From positions 62,001-126,000 of the forward strand of contig NZ_PPXQ01000011.1 of assembly GCF_004798585.1 (NCBI RefSeq): a stretch of 64,000 bases of DNA, written 5' to 3'. Under the pieces are notes generated by a model, which saw only the letters and a program-made list of their open reading frames with translations, was not told the DNA's origin and did not search any database. The position numbers and the translations under genes are program-made. This DNA is from Massilia sp. Mn16-1_5 (GTDB lineage Bacteria; Pseudomonadota; Gammaproteobacteria; Burkholderiales; Burkholderiaceae_D). Positions 1 through 9,213 of the stretch are shown here, piece after piece (position 1 is the first letter of the stretch; every line of letters begins with the position of its first letter).

Positions 1-940
1 ACAATTCGGCCCAGCTTTTCGGGTCTTCGTTGATGTGGCGGATCAGCGGGCCCTGCATGCGCAGCGTGGCGCCGGTGCCGACGATGCGTTTCACGGCTTG
101 CTGGGCGATCGGGTGGCGCAGTTCGACGGCATGGTTGTAGTGGCCCATGATGGCCAGGTTCTTGCCGGCCTTGACCACCCGTTCGAACAGGCGCAGCAGG
201 TCGTCGGAATCCTTGTCGGAGACGTAGCGCTGCGGCCAGTAGGCGACCGACTTGGTGCCGATGCGGATGTTCTGGATGTGGGCCAGCTCGGGCGCCAGCA
301 GGGGTTCCAGGAACTCGGTGAGCGAGCGCGTGTTCATGATCATCGGATCGCCACCGGTGATCAGGACGTCGGTCACGTCCAGGTGCGTTTTGAGGTAGGA
401 CACCAGTTCCGTGCATTCGCGCGCATCGAACTTCATGTCGTCCATGCCGACGAACTGCGGCCAGCGGAAGCAGAAGGTGCAATAGGCGTGGCAGGTCTGG
501 CCCGAGCTCGGGAAGAACAGCACGGTTTCCTTGTACTTGTGCTGCAGTCCTTTCAGGGGCGCGTCGTTCACGCGCGGGACGTTATGGGTCATCTGGCCGG
601 CCGGGTGCGGGTTCATGCGCATGCGGATCTGGTGCACCAGTTTCGCGATCGCGGCGTCGTCCTTCTTGTGCAGCACCAGGTCGCGCAGCTGCTCGTATTC
701 TCGGCTTGGAAGCATGTCGCGGTGCGGGAAAGTGAGCCGGAAGATCGGGTCGTCCGGAATCTTGTCCCAGTCGATCAGCTGGTCGAGTACGTATTCGTTG
801 ACGCGAAACGGCAGCACATGCGAGACGACCTGGGTTGCTTCCTGCAACTCCGGGCTCATCCATTGCCACTGACGGGCAAGCGCGATGGTCTGGCGTGTAT
901 AAGGCTTGAACTTGGCGGGCGTCGAGTCGGTGGTGGTCAC
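1..940 (-). CDS. KamA-family radical SAM aminomutase, 3' end cut by window
   Basis: About 313 residues are visible; the C-terminus lies beyond the left edge. The radical SAM cluster-binding motif CxxxCxxC reads C-HAY-C-TF-C near residue 150, and LITGGDP follows, typical of lysine 2,3-aminomutase relatives. Members use a 4Fe-4S cluster, S-adenosylmethionine and PLP to move an amino group on lysine-like substrates; the C-terminal PLP lysine cannot be seen here. The GTG start at 940 is chosen because AGGAG lies about 8 nt upstream and the reading frame VTTTDSTP leads directly into conserved sequence. The substrate (free lysine, or elongation factor P lysine as for EpmB) cannot be decided from this fragment. 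It is divergent from the Cache/chemoreceptor genes. Confidence 0.85.
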   Translation of the reverse strand, partial: MTTTDSTPAKFKPYTRQTIALARQWQWMSPELQEATQVVSHVLPFRVNEYVLDQLIDWDKIPDDPIFRLTFPHRDMLPSREYEQLRDLVLHKKDDAAIAKLVHQIRMRMNPHPAGQMTHNVPRVNDAPLKGLQHKYKETVLFFPSSGQTCHAYCTFCFRWPQFVGMDDMKFDARECTELVSYLKTHLDVTDVLITGGDPMIMNTRSLTEFLEPLLAPELAHIQNIRIGTKSVAYWPQRYVSDKDSDDLLRLFERVVKAGKNLAIMGHYNHAVELRHPIAQQAVKRIVGTGATLRMQGPLIRHINEDPKSWAEL

Positions 941-1239
941 GGCATGCTCCTGAAAAGGAAAGATGGTGGGGGAGGACGACAGGCGAATTCTTGAGTAAGA
1001 AATTGCCGGCGGGAACTCATCTTATGACCCATGCGTGTCTTGGAATTGCACACAATCAATTAAACCGACACAAAATTTCCGGTAAGCATTGAGTGTTTGT
1101 TGCAAGACATGTGGCGCTGTCGTCGCACTCGTTTTATGCACTTGAGTTAGCGCAATTTGCCTGTTGAAAGTGCGGCGTACATTTCCCAATGCACTTAGGA
1201 AAGTTTCCCCCCAGCCGACCCACCGAAAGGATTGTTCTC
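941..1239. other. Divergent intergenic region, kamA-like / Cache protein
   Basis: About 300 bases between two divergent genes. It is clearly more AT-rich than its flanks around 1015-1100 and must hold promoters for both directions, but I could not settle on convincing -35/-10 pairs. No gene or strong hairpin was seen. Confidence 0.5.
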
Positions 1240-1695
1240 ATGAAGCTGCTCGCCACTGCCACCGCCCTGTGCCTCGGACTCGCCTGCTCCGGTGCACTGG
1301 CCAACGAACCGACCGAAAAGGATGCGATCGCAATGGCCGAGCGCGGTGCCGCCCTGGTCAAGGCCAAAGGCAAGGAAGAGATGATGAAGCGCATCAACGC
1401 CAAGGATCCGGATTTCGTCCAGGGCGAACTGTATGTCGATCTGCGCGACGTCAAGACCGGCATCGTGCTGGCCCATCCGTACAACCCTTCGATCGTCGGC
1501 AAGGACCTGACCGACGTGCCGGATGCGAACGGCAAGAAATACCGCCGCGAGATCATCGAGCTGGCTGCCGCCAAGGGCAAGGGCTGGGTCGACTACATGT
1601 ACAAGAACCCGACCAGCGGCAAGATCGAGCCGAAGACGACCTACATCCTGCTGGTCGACGGCGTCGTGCTGGAAGCCGGCCTCTACAAGAAGTAA
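1240..1695 (+). CDS. Secreted single-Cache domain protein
   Basis: A 151-residue protein with an N-terminal signal peptide (MKLLATATALCLGLACSGALA) followed by a single Cache (sCache_2-like) domain. Typical family features are LAHPYNPSIVGKDL, GKGWVDYMYKNP and KIEPKTTYILLVD. Such domains bind small ligands outside the cytoplasm; here no membrane anchor or signalling domain follows, so it is probably a free periplasmic binding module. The ATG at 1240 is preferred over the in-frame ATG at 1189 because it begins the signal peptide and has AAAGGA upstream. It lies 54 bp before a chemoreceptor gene on the same strand, suggesting a partnership in taxis; this is inference. Confidence 0.85.
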   Translation: MKLLATATALCLGLACSGALANEPTEKDAIAMAERGAALVKAKGKEEMMKRINAKDPDFVQGELYVDLRDVKTGIVLAHPYNPSIVGKDLTDVPDANGKKYRREIIELAAAKGKGWVDYMYKNPTSGKIEPKTTYILLVDGVVLEAGLYKK

Positions 1696-1710
1696 GCACA
1701 GTCAGATCCG

Positions 1711-1737
1711 GGGCGGCTGCGGCCGCCCTTTCATTTT
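1711..1737 (+). terminator. Weak terminator or attenuator between Cache gene and chemoreceptor
   Basis: GGGCGGC and GCCGCCC form a 7-bp stem with loop TGCG, followed by TTTCATTTT. The T-tract is interrupted, so partial read-through into the chemoreceptor gene is plausible. Confidence 0.5.
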
Positions 1738-1749
1738 GGAGAAAGAAGC

Positions 1750-3447
1750 ATGCTGAAAAAACTACGGATTGGCCCGAAGCTCCTGCTTGCGCCGGGACTG
1801 GTGCTGGTGCTGCTGACGCTGCTCTCCGGCGCCGCCTATTACGGCATGGTGCGCCAGCATGCCTCGCTCGAGAACATGGTGCAGGTGCGCGCGGCGCGCC
1901 TGCAGGACACGGCCGACGTCGCCGGCGACGCCAAGTACGCGCACGCCAACATCTATCAGTTGCTGGCCTGGGTCAGCGGCAGCTTCGCCCAGAACCGGCT
2001 CGATGCCCTCGTCAAGGACATCAAGAACAAGCACGCCGACATCAAGAACCGCCTGGACGCGCTGGCGAAGGTCGCCGAACCGTCCGAGCGCAAGCTGATC
2101 GACGCCTCCCAGACCGCACTCGGCGCCTATCGCAAGGCGGTACTGGACACCATCGAGATGGCCTCGGTCGACCAGTCGATCGCGACCAATTCCATGCAGA
2201 AGGCGGAAAAGGAGTTCGGCACCCTGAATACCCAGCTGGCCCAGCTGGCGGCGCTGGAGACGCGCCTCAGCGAGGAAGCCTATGCCGCCGCCGGCGCCGA
2301 GTTCCGTACGCTGGGCGTCTCGATGGCGGTGCTGGTCGTGCTGTCGATCGCGCTGTCGCTGACGGTGACGGTGCTGGTGCGGCGCGCCATGCTGCTCGAT
2401 ATCCGCGCCATCTCGGACGTGGTGTCGGAGCTGGCCGAAGGCCGCCTGGCCAGCCCGACGGCCAGCACCGGGCGCGATGAAATCGCCGACACTTCGCGCG
2501 CGCTGGATCACACGATCGCCACCCTGAACACGACCTTGCACTCGATCCTGACCTCGGTGCGCTCGATCGACACGGCCTCGAAAGAAATCGCGACCGGCAA
2601 CCTGGACCTCTCGACCCGCACCGAGATGCAGGCCGGCTCGCTCGAGCAGACCGCCAGCGCGATGGAAACGCTGACGGTGGCGGTGAAGGACAACGCCAAT
2701 AATGCGCGCCTGGCCACCGATCTCGCGGCCGAAGCGGCGCGCCTGGCCGATCACGGCGGCCAGGCGGTCGACCGCGCGGTAACGACGATGGAATCGATCA
2801 AGGCCAGTTCGCGCAAGATCGTCGAGATCATCGGCGTCATCGACGGCATCTCCTTCCAGACGAATATCCTGGCCCTGAACGCGGCGGTGGAAGCGGCGCG
2901 CGCCGGCGAGCAGGGCCGCGGCTTCGCGGTAGTGGCGTCCGAAGTGCGCACGCTGGCGCAGCGTTCGGCGGCGGCGGCCAAGGAAATCAAGGCCCTGATC
3001 GCCGATTCGGTGGCGATCATCGACGGCGGCGCCGCTTCCGTCAACGAAGCGGGCAGCAGCATGGGTCACATCGTCGCCTCGGTGAAGCAGGTGAACGACA
3101 TCATCGAGCGCATCAGCGTGGCCAGCACCGAGCAGGCCGACGGCATCGCCGAGGTCAATCGCGCGGTCGGGCAGATGGACGACATGACCCAGCAGAACGC
3201 GGCCCTGGTCGAGGAAGCGGCAGCGGCCGCCGAAAGCCTGCACGAGCAGACCGTCAACCTGGCGCGCGCCGTCTCGGTGTTCAAGATCGAGGGCTTCGAG
3301 ACGCTGGCCGAAGCGGAAGAATCGGCCGAGTTCCAGGATCCACTCGATCGCCGCGCGCCCGGCAGCCCGATGCGCGGCGCCCCACGCGCCCTGCCCGGCG
3401 CCTCTACGGGCGGACGGGCCGAGCGCTTCAGCGGAACGGACGGCTGA
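1750..3447 (+). CDS. Methyl-accepting chemotaxis protein
   Basis: 565 residues. Membrane segment near 10-30, a periplasmic four-helix-type region to about 187, second membrane segment near 188-210, HAMP about 211-265, then the coiled-coil signalling domain. The conserved hairpin tip ([20 protein letters not shown], then [12 protein letters not shown]) is intact, so it should bind CheA/CheW and steer flagellar rotation. No C-terminal NWETF-type tether for CheR/CheB is present; the tail is Pro/Gly/Arg-rich. It follows a secreted Cache-domain protein that could present ligand to it. Its last 20 bp overlap the convergent mpg gene. Confidence 0.93.
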   Translation: MLKKLRIGPKLLLAPGLVLVLLTLLSGAAYYGMVRQHASLENMVQVRAARLQDTADVAGDAKYAHANIYQLLAWVSGSFAQNRLDALVKDIKNKHADIKNRLDALAKVAEPSERKLIDASQTALGAYRKAVLDTIEMASVDQSIATNSMQKAEKEFGTLNTQLAQLAALETRLSEEAYAAAGAEFRTLGVSMAVLVVLSIALSLTVTVLVRRAMLLDIRAISDVVSELAEGRLASPTASTGRDEIADTSRALDHTIATLNTTLHSILTSVRSIDTASKEIATGNLDLSTRTEMQAGSLEQTASAMETLTVAVKDNANNARLATDLAAEAARLADHGGQAVDRAVTTMESIKASSRKIVEIIGVIDGISFQTNILALNAAVEAARAGEQGRGFAVVASEVRTLAQRSAAAAKEIKALIADSVAIIDGGAASVNEAGSSMGHIVASVKQVNDIIERISVASTEQADGIAEVNRAVGQMDDMTQQNAALVEEAAAAAESLHEQTVNLARAVSVFKIEGFETLAEAEESAEFQDPLDRRAPGSPMRGAPRALPGASTGGRAERFSGTDG

Positions 3448-3997
3448 CGAAGCGCGACCCGGCCAGGCCGAAGCGCCAGGGCACGTCCATCGCCTTGGAG
3501 ATGCCGATGCGCGGGCCGCTGACGATGTCCAGTCCCGGCGGCGCGGGCGCCAGGTCGAAGGGCGGCTGCGCCAGCGAGCGGCCATTGAAGGCGCGCGTCA
3601 CCTCCAGGGCCTGGCACAGCTTGCCGGGCCCGGAACACAGGGCCGTGACATCCTCGGCGTCGCGCCGCGCGCGCATCACGTCCAGTCCCGCCAGCGGCTC
3701 GATCGCCCGGATCAGGACCCCGGCGCCATGTCCCTCCTCGCGGCAGACGAAGTTCAGGCACCAGTGGATGCCGTAGGACCGGTAGACGTAGCAGTGCGCC
3801 GGCGGACCGAACATGGCCATGTTGCGCTCGGTCGGACCGGAAAAGGCGTGCGAGGCGGGATCTTCGCGGTCATATGCCTCGGTCTCGACGATGCGGCCGC
3901 CGACGCCGTCGACCAGCACCACGACCCCGATCAGCTGGCGCGCAACGATCTCACTCGGTGCATAAAAATCAATTCCTGCAAGCTTGGCTGAGTTCAT
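3428..3997 (-). CDS. mpg: 3-methyladenine DNA glycosylase (Mpg/AAG family)
   Basis: 189 residues of the AAG-type fold. Seen: [29 protein letters not shown] (catalytic Glu in the ETEAY segment), [20 protein letters not shown] and [12 protein letters not shown]. The enzyme removes alkylated purines such as 3-methyladenine to start base excision repair in the cytoplasm. The ATG at 3997 gives the usual N-terminus ([11 protein letters not shown]); longer in-frame extensions run into antisense of the next gene and lack family similarity. Convergent with the chemoreceptor gene with a 20-bp overlap. Confidence 0.92.
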   Translation of the reverse strand: MNSAKLAGIDFYAPSEIVARQLIGVVVLVDGVGGRIVETEAYDREDPASHAFSGPTERNMAMFGPPAHCYVYRSYGIHWCLNFVCREEGHGAGVLIRAIEPLAGLDVMRARRDAEDVTALCSGPGKLCQALEVTRAFNGRSLAQPPFDLAPAPPGLDIVSGPRIGISKAMDVPWRFGLAGSRFVSRPFR

Positions 3998-4141
3998 ACA
4001 AACGATTTTAGGCGTTCCAACAACACCCTTCTGTCCGTTTTGCCACACAAGCCATGCGGAAAGCGCCCTGTTGCTGCAAGGAAATGCAGCATCGTTTATC
4101 ATGGCAGCCTTCGCTTTATTTCCTATAAGCACCTTCTTCCC

Positions 4142-5065
4142 ATGAGTACAGTTGCCGCAAAAGCAATTCCTGCGCGTAGCGCCCCACGCGCCCCGACGCG
4201 TGCCGCTGCGCCTGCGGCTCCGGCAGCCGCCGCGCCGTCCGACCCTGTCGATGCGCTGATCAAGTCGATCCGCATTCCGCCGCGCCCTTCCCTGCTGGCC
4301 GACCTGCAGGCCGAACTCGCCTCCAGCGACCCGTCGCCCGAGCGCATCGGCCGCATCGTCGCGCGCGACGTCGGCATGGCCGGTGCCCTGCTCAAACTGG
4401 CGAATTCCTCGCTGTTCGGCGGTCGTCGCGCCAAGTCGATCGAACAAGCCATCCTGTTCCTGGGGATCAACCAAGTGGCGGCGCTGATGACCGGCCTGCT
4501 GGCGCGCGAGGCGATTCCCGTCGAGAGCGCGGCGCTGGCGAATTTCTGGGACTTCTCGACCAAGCGTTCGCACGCGATGGTGTTCCTGTCGCGCCGCCTG
4601 CGCATCGGCGCGCCCGACATCGCCCATACCTTCGGCCTGTTCTGCGATACCGGCATGCCGCTGCTGGTAAAGCGCTTCCCCGACTACGAAACCACCTTCC
4701 TCGACGCCGGTGCCGAGCCGGAGCGTGCGTTCACGGCGCTCGAGGACGAGCGCCACAGCACCAACCACGCGGCCGTCGGCACCCTGCTGGCGCGCAACTG
4801 GGGCCTGTCAAGCGAGGTGTCGTGGGCCATCCTGCACCACCACGACTACGCCGTGATCGAGGACGAGAACACCGACGACGCCGTGCGCTCGCTGATCGCC
4901 CTCTCGCTGCTGGCCGAGCGCGCGATCCGCCGCTACCAGGGCCACGCCGGCTCGCCCGAATGGGACAAGGGCGGCGAACGCGCATGCGCCTACCTCTCGC
5001 TCGACGAGGACGAGACGGCCGAGTTGCTGGACGAACTGGAAGAAGCGCTGCACGACGATCATTAG
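4142..5065 (+). CDS. HDOD domain signalling protein
   Basis: 307 residues. An Ala/Pro-rich low-complexity N-terminus (about 1-32) leads into an HDOD domain (about 40-240) with IPPRPSLLADLQAEL, ARDVGMAGALLKLANSSLFG and SIEQAILFLGINQVAALMTG. HDOD is an HD-related fold without the HD metal ligands, thought to work as a protein-interaction module in signalling, often near chemotaxis or c-di-GMP genes. Exact role unknown. The start at 4142 removes an upstream extension that overlaps the divergent mpg promoter region. A lipoprotein gene follows 71 bp downstream on the same strand. Confidence 0.85.
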   Translation: MSTVAAKAIPARSAPRAPTRAAAPAAPAAAAPSDPVDALIKSIRIPPRPSLLADLQAELASSDPSPERIGRIVARDVGMAGALLKLANSSLFGGRRAKSIEQAILFLGINQVAALMTGLLAREAIPVESAALANFWDFSTKRSHAMVFLSRRLRIGAPDIAHTFGLFCDTGMPLLVKRFPDYETTFLDAGAEPERAFTALEDERHSTNHAAVGTLLARNWGLSSEVSWAILHHHDYAVIEDENTDDAVRSLIALSLLAERAIRRYQGHAGSPEWDKGGERACAYLSLDEDETAELLDELEEALHDDH

Positions 5066-5136
5066 CGCTTCGCGCAGGCTTTGACAGGCCGCCCCTGCAG
5101 GACGATACTGAAACATCGCAACCGGCTTGGGAGACA

Positions 5137-6309
5137 ATGATGAGAACCTGGATTCTGTCGCTGCTCGTCCTGCTGTCCGGTTGTGCCCAGCTGGGCTCCC
5201 CGGTGTCCGACACCAAAGTGGCCGCCCTCCTCAAGGACGCGGCCTTCGCCCCCTCCACGCAAGCGGTCGACGCCGACGACCTGTTCACGCTCAGCCCGGC
5301 CATGCAGCGTCACGTGCGCAGCCCGCAGTTCCAGGCGACGCTGCGCGAACACGGCCCCGTCATGGGCCTGCTGCATGCGCTCTACGATCCGCGCGACCTC
5401 AAGCTCGACTACGACGCCACCTACACCGGCACCGCCTCCGAAACCTACGCCGCGCGCAAGGGCAATTGCCTGTCGCTGGTCATCATGACCGCCGCCTTTG
5501 CGCGCGAGCTCGGCATGACCGTGCGCTACCAGGAGGTCAAGGTCGAGGAAACCTGGAACCGCGAACGCGCCACCTATCTCGTCAGCTCCCATGTGAACCT
5601 GAGCCTGGCGCCGAGCGCACGACGTTTCCACGACCAGGACCCCGAGTCGATGTTGACCATCGACTTCATTCCGGAGCTCGGCGCCAGCCGCAACCGCGTC
5701 ACCTTTCTCGACGAAACCGAAATCATCGCCCTGTACATGAACAACCGGGCCGCCGAGGAACTCGTCCTCGGTAACAATGCGCAAGCCTATTGGTGGGCGC
5801 GTGCCGCCCTGCTGAAGAATCCGGAACTCGCGAGCGCCTACAACACGCTGGCCGTGATCTACCAGCGCAGCGGCCAGCCGCTCATGGCCGAGCAGGTGTT
5901 TCGCGTGGCACTGGAGCGCGAGCCGGACTCGCTGATCGTAATGCAGAACCTGGCCCCCGTCCTCGCCGCGAACGGCAAGCAGGCCGAAGCCGAGGCGATG
6001 ACCCAGCGGGTGGCACGCCTGTATCCGGCGCCGCCTTACCATTATTTTGAACAGGGAATGAAGGCCTACCAGGCAGGGAAGTTCGAACAGGCGCGCAAAC
6101 TGTTCGCACGCGAAGTGGCGCGCGCGCCCTACAACGACGAGTTCCATTTCTGGCTGGGCCTGGCCAACCTCCAGCTGGGAGAGCTGACAACGGCGGAGAA
6201 GCAGTTGACGCTGGCACGCGAGAACAGCGTACGCAGCGATACACGGGAGCGCTATGCGGCCAAGCTGGCGCACTTGCGCGGTATGACGAACGCACCGCGC
6301 CGCAACTGA
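5137..6309 (+). CDS. Transglutaminase-like / TPR lipoprotein
   Basis: 390 residues. The signal peptide ends in a lipobox (LLSG-C16), predicting a lipid-anchored envelope protein. Residues about 85-180 carry a transglutaminase-like segment with RKGNCLSLVIMTAAFARELG, which holds the usual Cys; TPR repeats follow from about 215 to 375 (AYNTLAVIYQRSGQPLMAEQ; FHFWLGLANLQLGELTTAEK). The combination suggests a peptidase- or transferase-like scaffold at the membrane; substrate unknown. Two adjacent ATGs occur at 5137 and 5140, with GGGAGA just upstream. It lies 71 bp after the HDOD gene, so co-transcription is possible. Confidence 0.85.
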   Translation: MMRTWILSLLVLLSGCAQLGSPVSDTKVAALLKDAAFAPSTQAVDADDLFTLSPAMQRHVRSPQFQATLREHGPVMGLLHALYDPRDLKLDYDATYTGTASETYAARKGNCLSLVIMTAAFARELGMTVRYQEVKVEETWNRERATYLVSSHVNLSLAPSARRFHDQDPESMLTIDFIPELGASRNRVTFLDETEIIALYMNNRAAEELVLGNNAQAYWWARAALLKNPELASAYNTLAVIYQRSGQPLMAEQVFRVALEREPDSLIVMQNLAPVLAANGKQAEAEAMTQRVARLYPAPPYHYFEQGMKAYQAGKFEQARKLFAREVARAPYNDEFHFWLGLANLQLGELTTAEKQLTLARENSVRSDTRERYAAKLAHLRGMTNAPRRN

Positions 6310-6348
6310 AAGGCCTTGCGCCTGTCGATTGCGGCCGCGGGGGATGGA

Positions 6349-6618
6349 TCAGCGGCGGCGCTGGAAGCCGCCGGTGCGTGGCGCCGGGGCGCCGCGCGTT
6401 TCGATGTGACGGAACACGATACGGCCCTTGTTCAGGTCGTACGGCGACAGCTCCAGCGTCACCTTGTCGCCCGCCAGGATGCGGATGTGATTCTTCTTCA
6501 TACGGCCCGAGGTATAGGCAACGAGCTTGTGGCCGTTGTCCAGGTCGACACGGAAGCGCAGTTCAGGCAGCACTTCGGTCACGAGGCCATTCATTTCGAT
6601 GAGTTCTTCTTTTGCCAT
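6349..6618 (-). CDS. infA: Translation initiation factor IF-1, second-copy type
   Basis: 89 residues with the S1-like OB fold of IF-1: [20 protein letters not shown], then [20 protein letters not shown] and [16 protein letters not shown]-1 binds the ribosomal A site during initiation. The protein is longer than the usual 72 residues because of a Gly/Pro/Arg tail ([14 protein letters not shown]). It is outside a ribosomal protein operon, which fits the extra infA copy common in Burkholderiales. AAAGGA lies well placed before the ATG at 6618. Another infA elsewhere in the genome is expected but cannot be seen here. Confidence 0.93.
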   Translation of the reverse strand: MAKEELIEMNGLVTEVLPELRFRVDLDNGHKLVAYTSGRMKKNHIRILAGDKVTLELSPYDLNKGRIVFRHIETRGAPAPRTGGFQRRR

Positions 6619-6802
6619 GTTGTTCTTCCTTTAGAGTTGAAGCCGCGAGCCGGCGCGTAACAAAAGCGCGATGAAGATGCCGCCGGTTGCCAGCGCCCGC
6701 GAGGACTGGACCGGAGAAAAGAGTGAAAAGGCCGCTAAAAGCGGAGAGAGTGGCGGCGGCTTGGATCCGGGCCTGCAACCGGACGCCGACCTGCGCGAGG
6801 AG

Positions 6803-6829
6803 AAAAAAAAGCTCGCATGCTGCGAGCTT
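6803..6829 (-). terminator. Rho-independent terminator (minus strand)
   Basis: Perfect 9-bp stem AAGCTCGCA / TGCGAGCTT with loop TGC, followed on the minus strand by a run of eight T. The nearest upstream minus-strand gene ends at 7108. Confidence 0.85.
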
Positions 6830-6867
6830 CGTTTCAATGGTTTTTCAATGCTTGTATCGCTGCTCCA

Positions 6868-6922
6868 GCCCATGCTATCTGCAAGGTGCGGAGCCCTGGA
6901 CGCCCATGCTATCTGCGTGGTG
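6868..6922. repeat. Short direct duplication, 34-bp period
   Basis: GCCCATGCTATCTGC occurs at 6868-6882 and again at 6902-6916, and both copies continue as two variable bases then GGTGC. Not part of any gene I can support. Confidence 0.85.
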
Positions 6923-7107
6923 CCCCCATCGGTGTAAGTCGACCAATGTATCTCGAATCAATCCTGCGGTGCTGGTCGCCGGCGACGTTACACACATCGC
7001 GTTGCGGGCTGCCGCTGGATGTCGCCAGGGCCTCATGGCCTCGACGACTGCAAGCAGTGTAACACGGATCGGAAAAGGACGTATGGACGAGCCTGGTTTT
7101 CCGCCGC

Positions 7108-7644
7108 TCAGAGCAGCGAGCCCTGGCGCGGCGCCGGCAGGCCAGCGCCGCCATCGACGAGCAACTGGCGCCAGATCTCCAGCTTTTGTTCGAACGTCAT
7201 CGCCATGTGCGCCGGTGAACTCGACGGCAGCACCAGCGTCCGGTAGCCGGCCTGCGCGAACTGCGGCGCGAACTTGCCCGAGGCCTGGCCGTTGAAGCCG
7301 ACCGTTTCCAGCGCAGGACACAATTCGTGCAGGCGCTCGAAATCGTTGGCGGCCGGCTTGCGGATGGCGGAATCGAGACTGCCTTCGCGCTCGCAGGCGC
7401 CCAGTACGTCCCACAGGCCGATGCCGTGCGCCAGCAGGCGCGGCAAACGCTCGGCGTAAGGCAGCGCAGTCAGGTCTTCGCCGACCAGGGCGCCGACCAG
7501 CTTCCAGAACTGATTACGCGGATGCGCGTAGTACTGGGCCGCGGCGAGTGACTGCGCGCCCGGAAAACTGCCCAGGATCAGGATCCGGACATTGGTGTCC
7601 AGAACCGGGGCCAGGCCGGTCAGCAATGTGGAAGCGGTGCTCAT
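7108..7644 (-). CDS. DNA-deoxyinosine (hypoxanthine) glycosylase, UDG superfamily
   Basis: 178 residues of the uracil-DNA glycosylase fold. Motif 1 reads RILILGSFPGAQSL, followed by HPRNQFWKLVGAL and LGACEREGSLDS; the late motif LVLPSSSPAHM supplies the DNA-intercalating loop. GSFPG with NQFW and SSSPA fits the family annotated as hypoxanthine-DNA glycosylase (UDG family 6) rather than classical Mug (GxNPG). It would excise deaminated adenine in repair. The ATG at 7644 is chosen because residues upstream of it lack family similarity. Substrate preference is inferred from family only. Confidence 0.85.
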   Translation of the reverse strand: MSTASTLLTGLAPVLDTNVRILILGSFPGAQSLAAAQYYAHPRNQFWKLVGALVGEDLTALPYAERLPRLLAHGIGLWDVLGACEREGSLDSAIRKPAANDFERLHELCPALETVGFNGQASGKFAPQFAQAGYRTLVLPSSSPAHMAMTFEQKLEIWRQLLVDGGAGLPAPRQGSLL

Positions 7645-7685
7645 GCCGCGATTGTAGCCCCGCCGGGCCAAGGCAAGCCGCACAT

Positions 7686-7717
7686 AAAAAAGCGGCGGAC
7701 CGCACCAGGTCCGCCGC
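7686..7717 (-). terminator. Terminator of the RND efflux operon
   Basis: 10-bp perfect stem GCGGCGGACC / GGTCCGCCGC with a 6-nt loop, followed on the minus strand by six T. It lies 20 bp past the stop of the outer-membrane channel gene. Confidence 0.9.
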
Positions 7718-7737
7718 AAAGGGCACCTCTGAAATGC

Positions 7738-9213
7738 TTAACGCGCCGCCAGCGGCTCCGACGCCGCCGGCGCATCCCAGCCGCCGCCTAGCGCCCGGAT
7801 CAGGGCGACGGTCGTCAGCGCCTGGTTGCCGCGCAGCTGGACCGCGCTGCGCTCCACGCTCGCGAGGTTACGCTGGGCGTCGAGCAGGTCGAGGTAGCTG
7901 GAGCGGCCGGCGTCGTAGAGCTTGCGGGCCAGTTCCGCCGAGCGGCGTGCCGAGCGCACGGCATCGTCGACTTCGACACCCTGCTCGGCCAGGATGCGCA
8001 CGCCGGCCAGGTTGTCCTCGACCTCCGCAAAGGCGGCCAGCACCCGCTCCCGATAAGCCGCCACCGATTCCTCCAGCGCCGCCTCGCTGCGCGTCACGTT
8101 GGCCTTGTTACGGCCGCCGTCGATGATCGGCAGGGACAGCAACGCGCCGAGCACCCAGGAACGGCTGCTCCAGTTGAATACGTCCGCCATGCTGCCGCCG
8201 ACGCCGCCGCCCACCGCATTGATGTTCAGGGCCGGGAACATGGCGGCGCGCGCCACCCCGATGCGCGCGTTCGCCGCTTCCATCGCACGCTGGGCGGCGG
8301 CGATGTCGGGCCGGCGCTCGAGCAGGCTCGAAGGCAGCCCGGCCGGAATCGCAGGCAGCGCCACGCTCTCCGGCAAGGGGCTGTTCGATGCCGTGAAGCG
8401 CGCGGCCGGGCGGCCCAGCAGCACGGCCAGCGCGTGTTCGGCAGTCGCACGCTGGCGCTGCAGGCCGATCGCTTCGGCGCGCGTGGCGGACAATTCGGTC
8501 TTTGCGCGCGTCAGGTCGAATTCGCCGATGTCGCCCAGGTCGAACCTGCGCTGGTTCACGCGCACGCTCTCCTCGCGCAGGCGGACCGCGCTGTCGACGG
8601 TAGCCAGTTCGGCGTCCAGCGCGCGCAGGCGGAACCATTGTTGCGCCACGTCGGCCTGCAGAGATAAAAGCACCGAGCGGTAGCTCGCCTCGCTGGCGCC
8701 AGCATCCTGGCGCGCCGCCTCGACGCTCGCGCTGACGCGGCCGAACAGGTCGACTTCGTAGCTCGCACTCAGGCTGGCGCTGTAGCTGTTCTGTGGCGCG
8801 ACCGGACTGCCTTGCGGCAGGCCGGCGTCCAGGGCCGATGGCCGCGCGCGCTGGGCCTGGACCCCGAGGCCCACCTGCGGCATGCGGTCCGCCTGGGCGA
8901 TACCCGCGATCGCCCTCGCCTGTTTTACGCGCGCCGCGGCGACAGCCAGGCTGGCGTTGTTGCGGGTCGCTTCGTCGACCAGTTCGGTCAATCTCGGATC
9001 CTGGAAGGCAAGCCACCACTCGCCGCGTGGCTGCTGTTCGGCCTGGCGGGCCGGAGCCCAGCGGCTGCCGTCGGCGGCGGTGAGCACCGGTTCCGCCTCC
9101 TTGAACGCCACCGGTGTATCGAGCACCGGCTGTTTGAAGGCCGGCGCGGCGCAGGCGCTCAGCAGCAGTGCAGCGAGGAGCGGTGCAATACCGCGTGCAA
9201 TCATCGAGTTCAT
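7738..9213 (-). CDS. RND efflux outer-membrane lipoprotein (OprM/NodT family)
   Basis: 491 residues. Signal peptide with lipobox (LLSA-C21), then two outer-membrane-factor repeats: ELVDEATRNNASLAVAAARV and the matching second half (ERRPDIAAAQRAMEAANARIG). It forms the trimeric channel through the outer membrane for the pump encoded upstream. Its ATG overlaps the stop of the pump gene (ATGA, 4 bp), indicating translational coupling and confirming the start at 9213. Last gene of a three-gene operon closed by a strong terminator. Confidence 0.93.
   Translation of the reverse strand: MNSMIARGIAPLLAALLLSACAAPAFKQPVLDTPVAFKEAEPVLTAADGSRWAPARQAEQQPRGEWWLAFQDPRLTELVDEATRNNASLAVAAARVKQARAIAGIAQADRMPQVGLGVQAQRARPSALDAGLPQGSPVAPQNSYSASLSASYEVDLFGRVSASVEAARQDAGASEASYRSVLLSLQADVAQQWFRLRALDAELATVDSAVRLREESVRVNQRRFDLGDIGEFDLTRAKTELSATRAEAIGLQRQRATAEHALAVLLGRPAARFTASNSPLPESVALPAIPAGLPSSLLERRPDIAAAQRAMEAANARIGVARAAMFPALNINAVGGGVGGSMADVFNWSSRSWVLGALLSLPIIDGGRNKANVTRSEAALEESVAAYRERVLAAFAEVEDNLAGVRILAEQGVEVDDAVRSARRSAELARKLYDAGRSSYLDLLDAQRNLASVERSAVQLRGNQALTTVALIRALGGGWDAPAASEPLAAR

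Larger units (their letters stand above)
6619..7107. other. Unexplained 489-bp spacer between infA and DNA glycosylase
   Basis: No convincing protein gene on either strand. It holds a minus-strand terminator (6803-6829), a 34-bp-period direct duplication (6868-6922) and a perfect 12-bp palindrome at 7047-7058 (ACTGCAAGCAGT). The terminator is nearly 280 bp past the glycosylase stop, so it may close a long 3' UTR or a separate small RNA on the minus strand. Confidence 0.5.
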
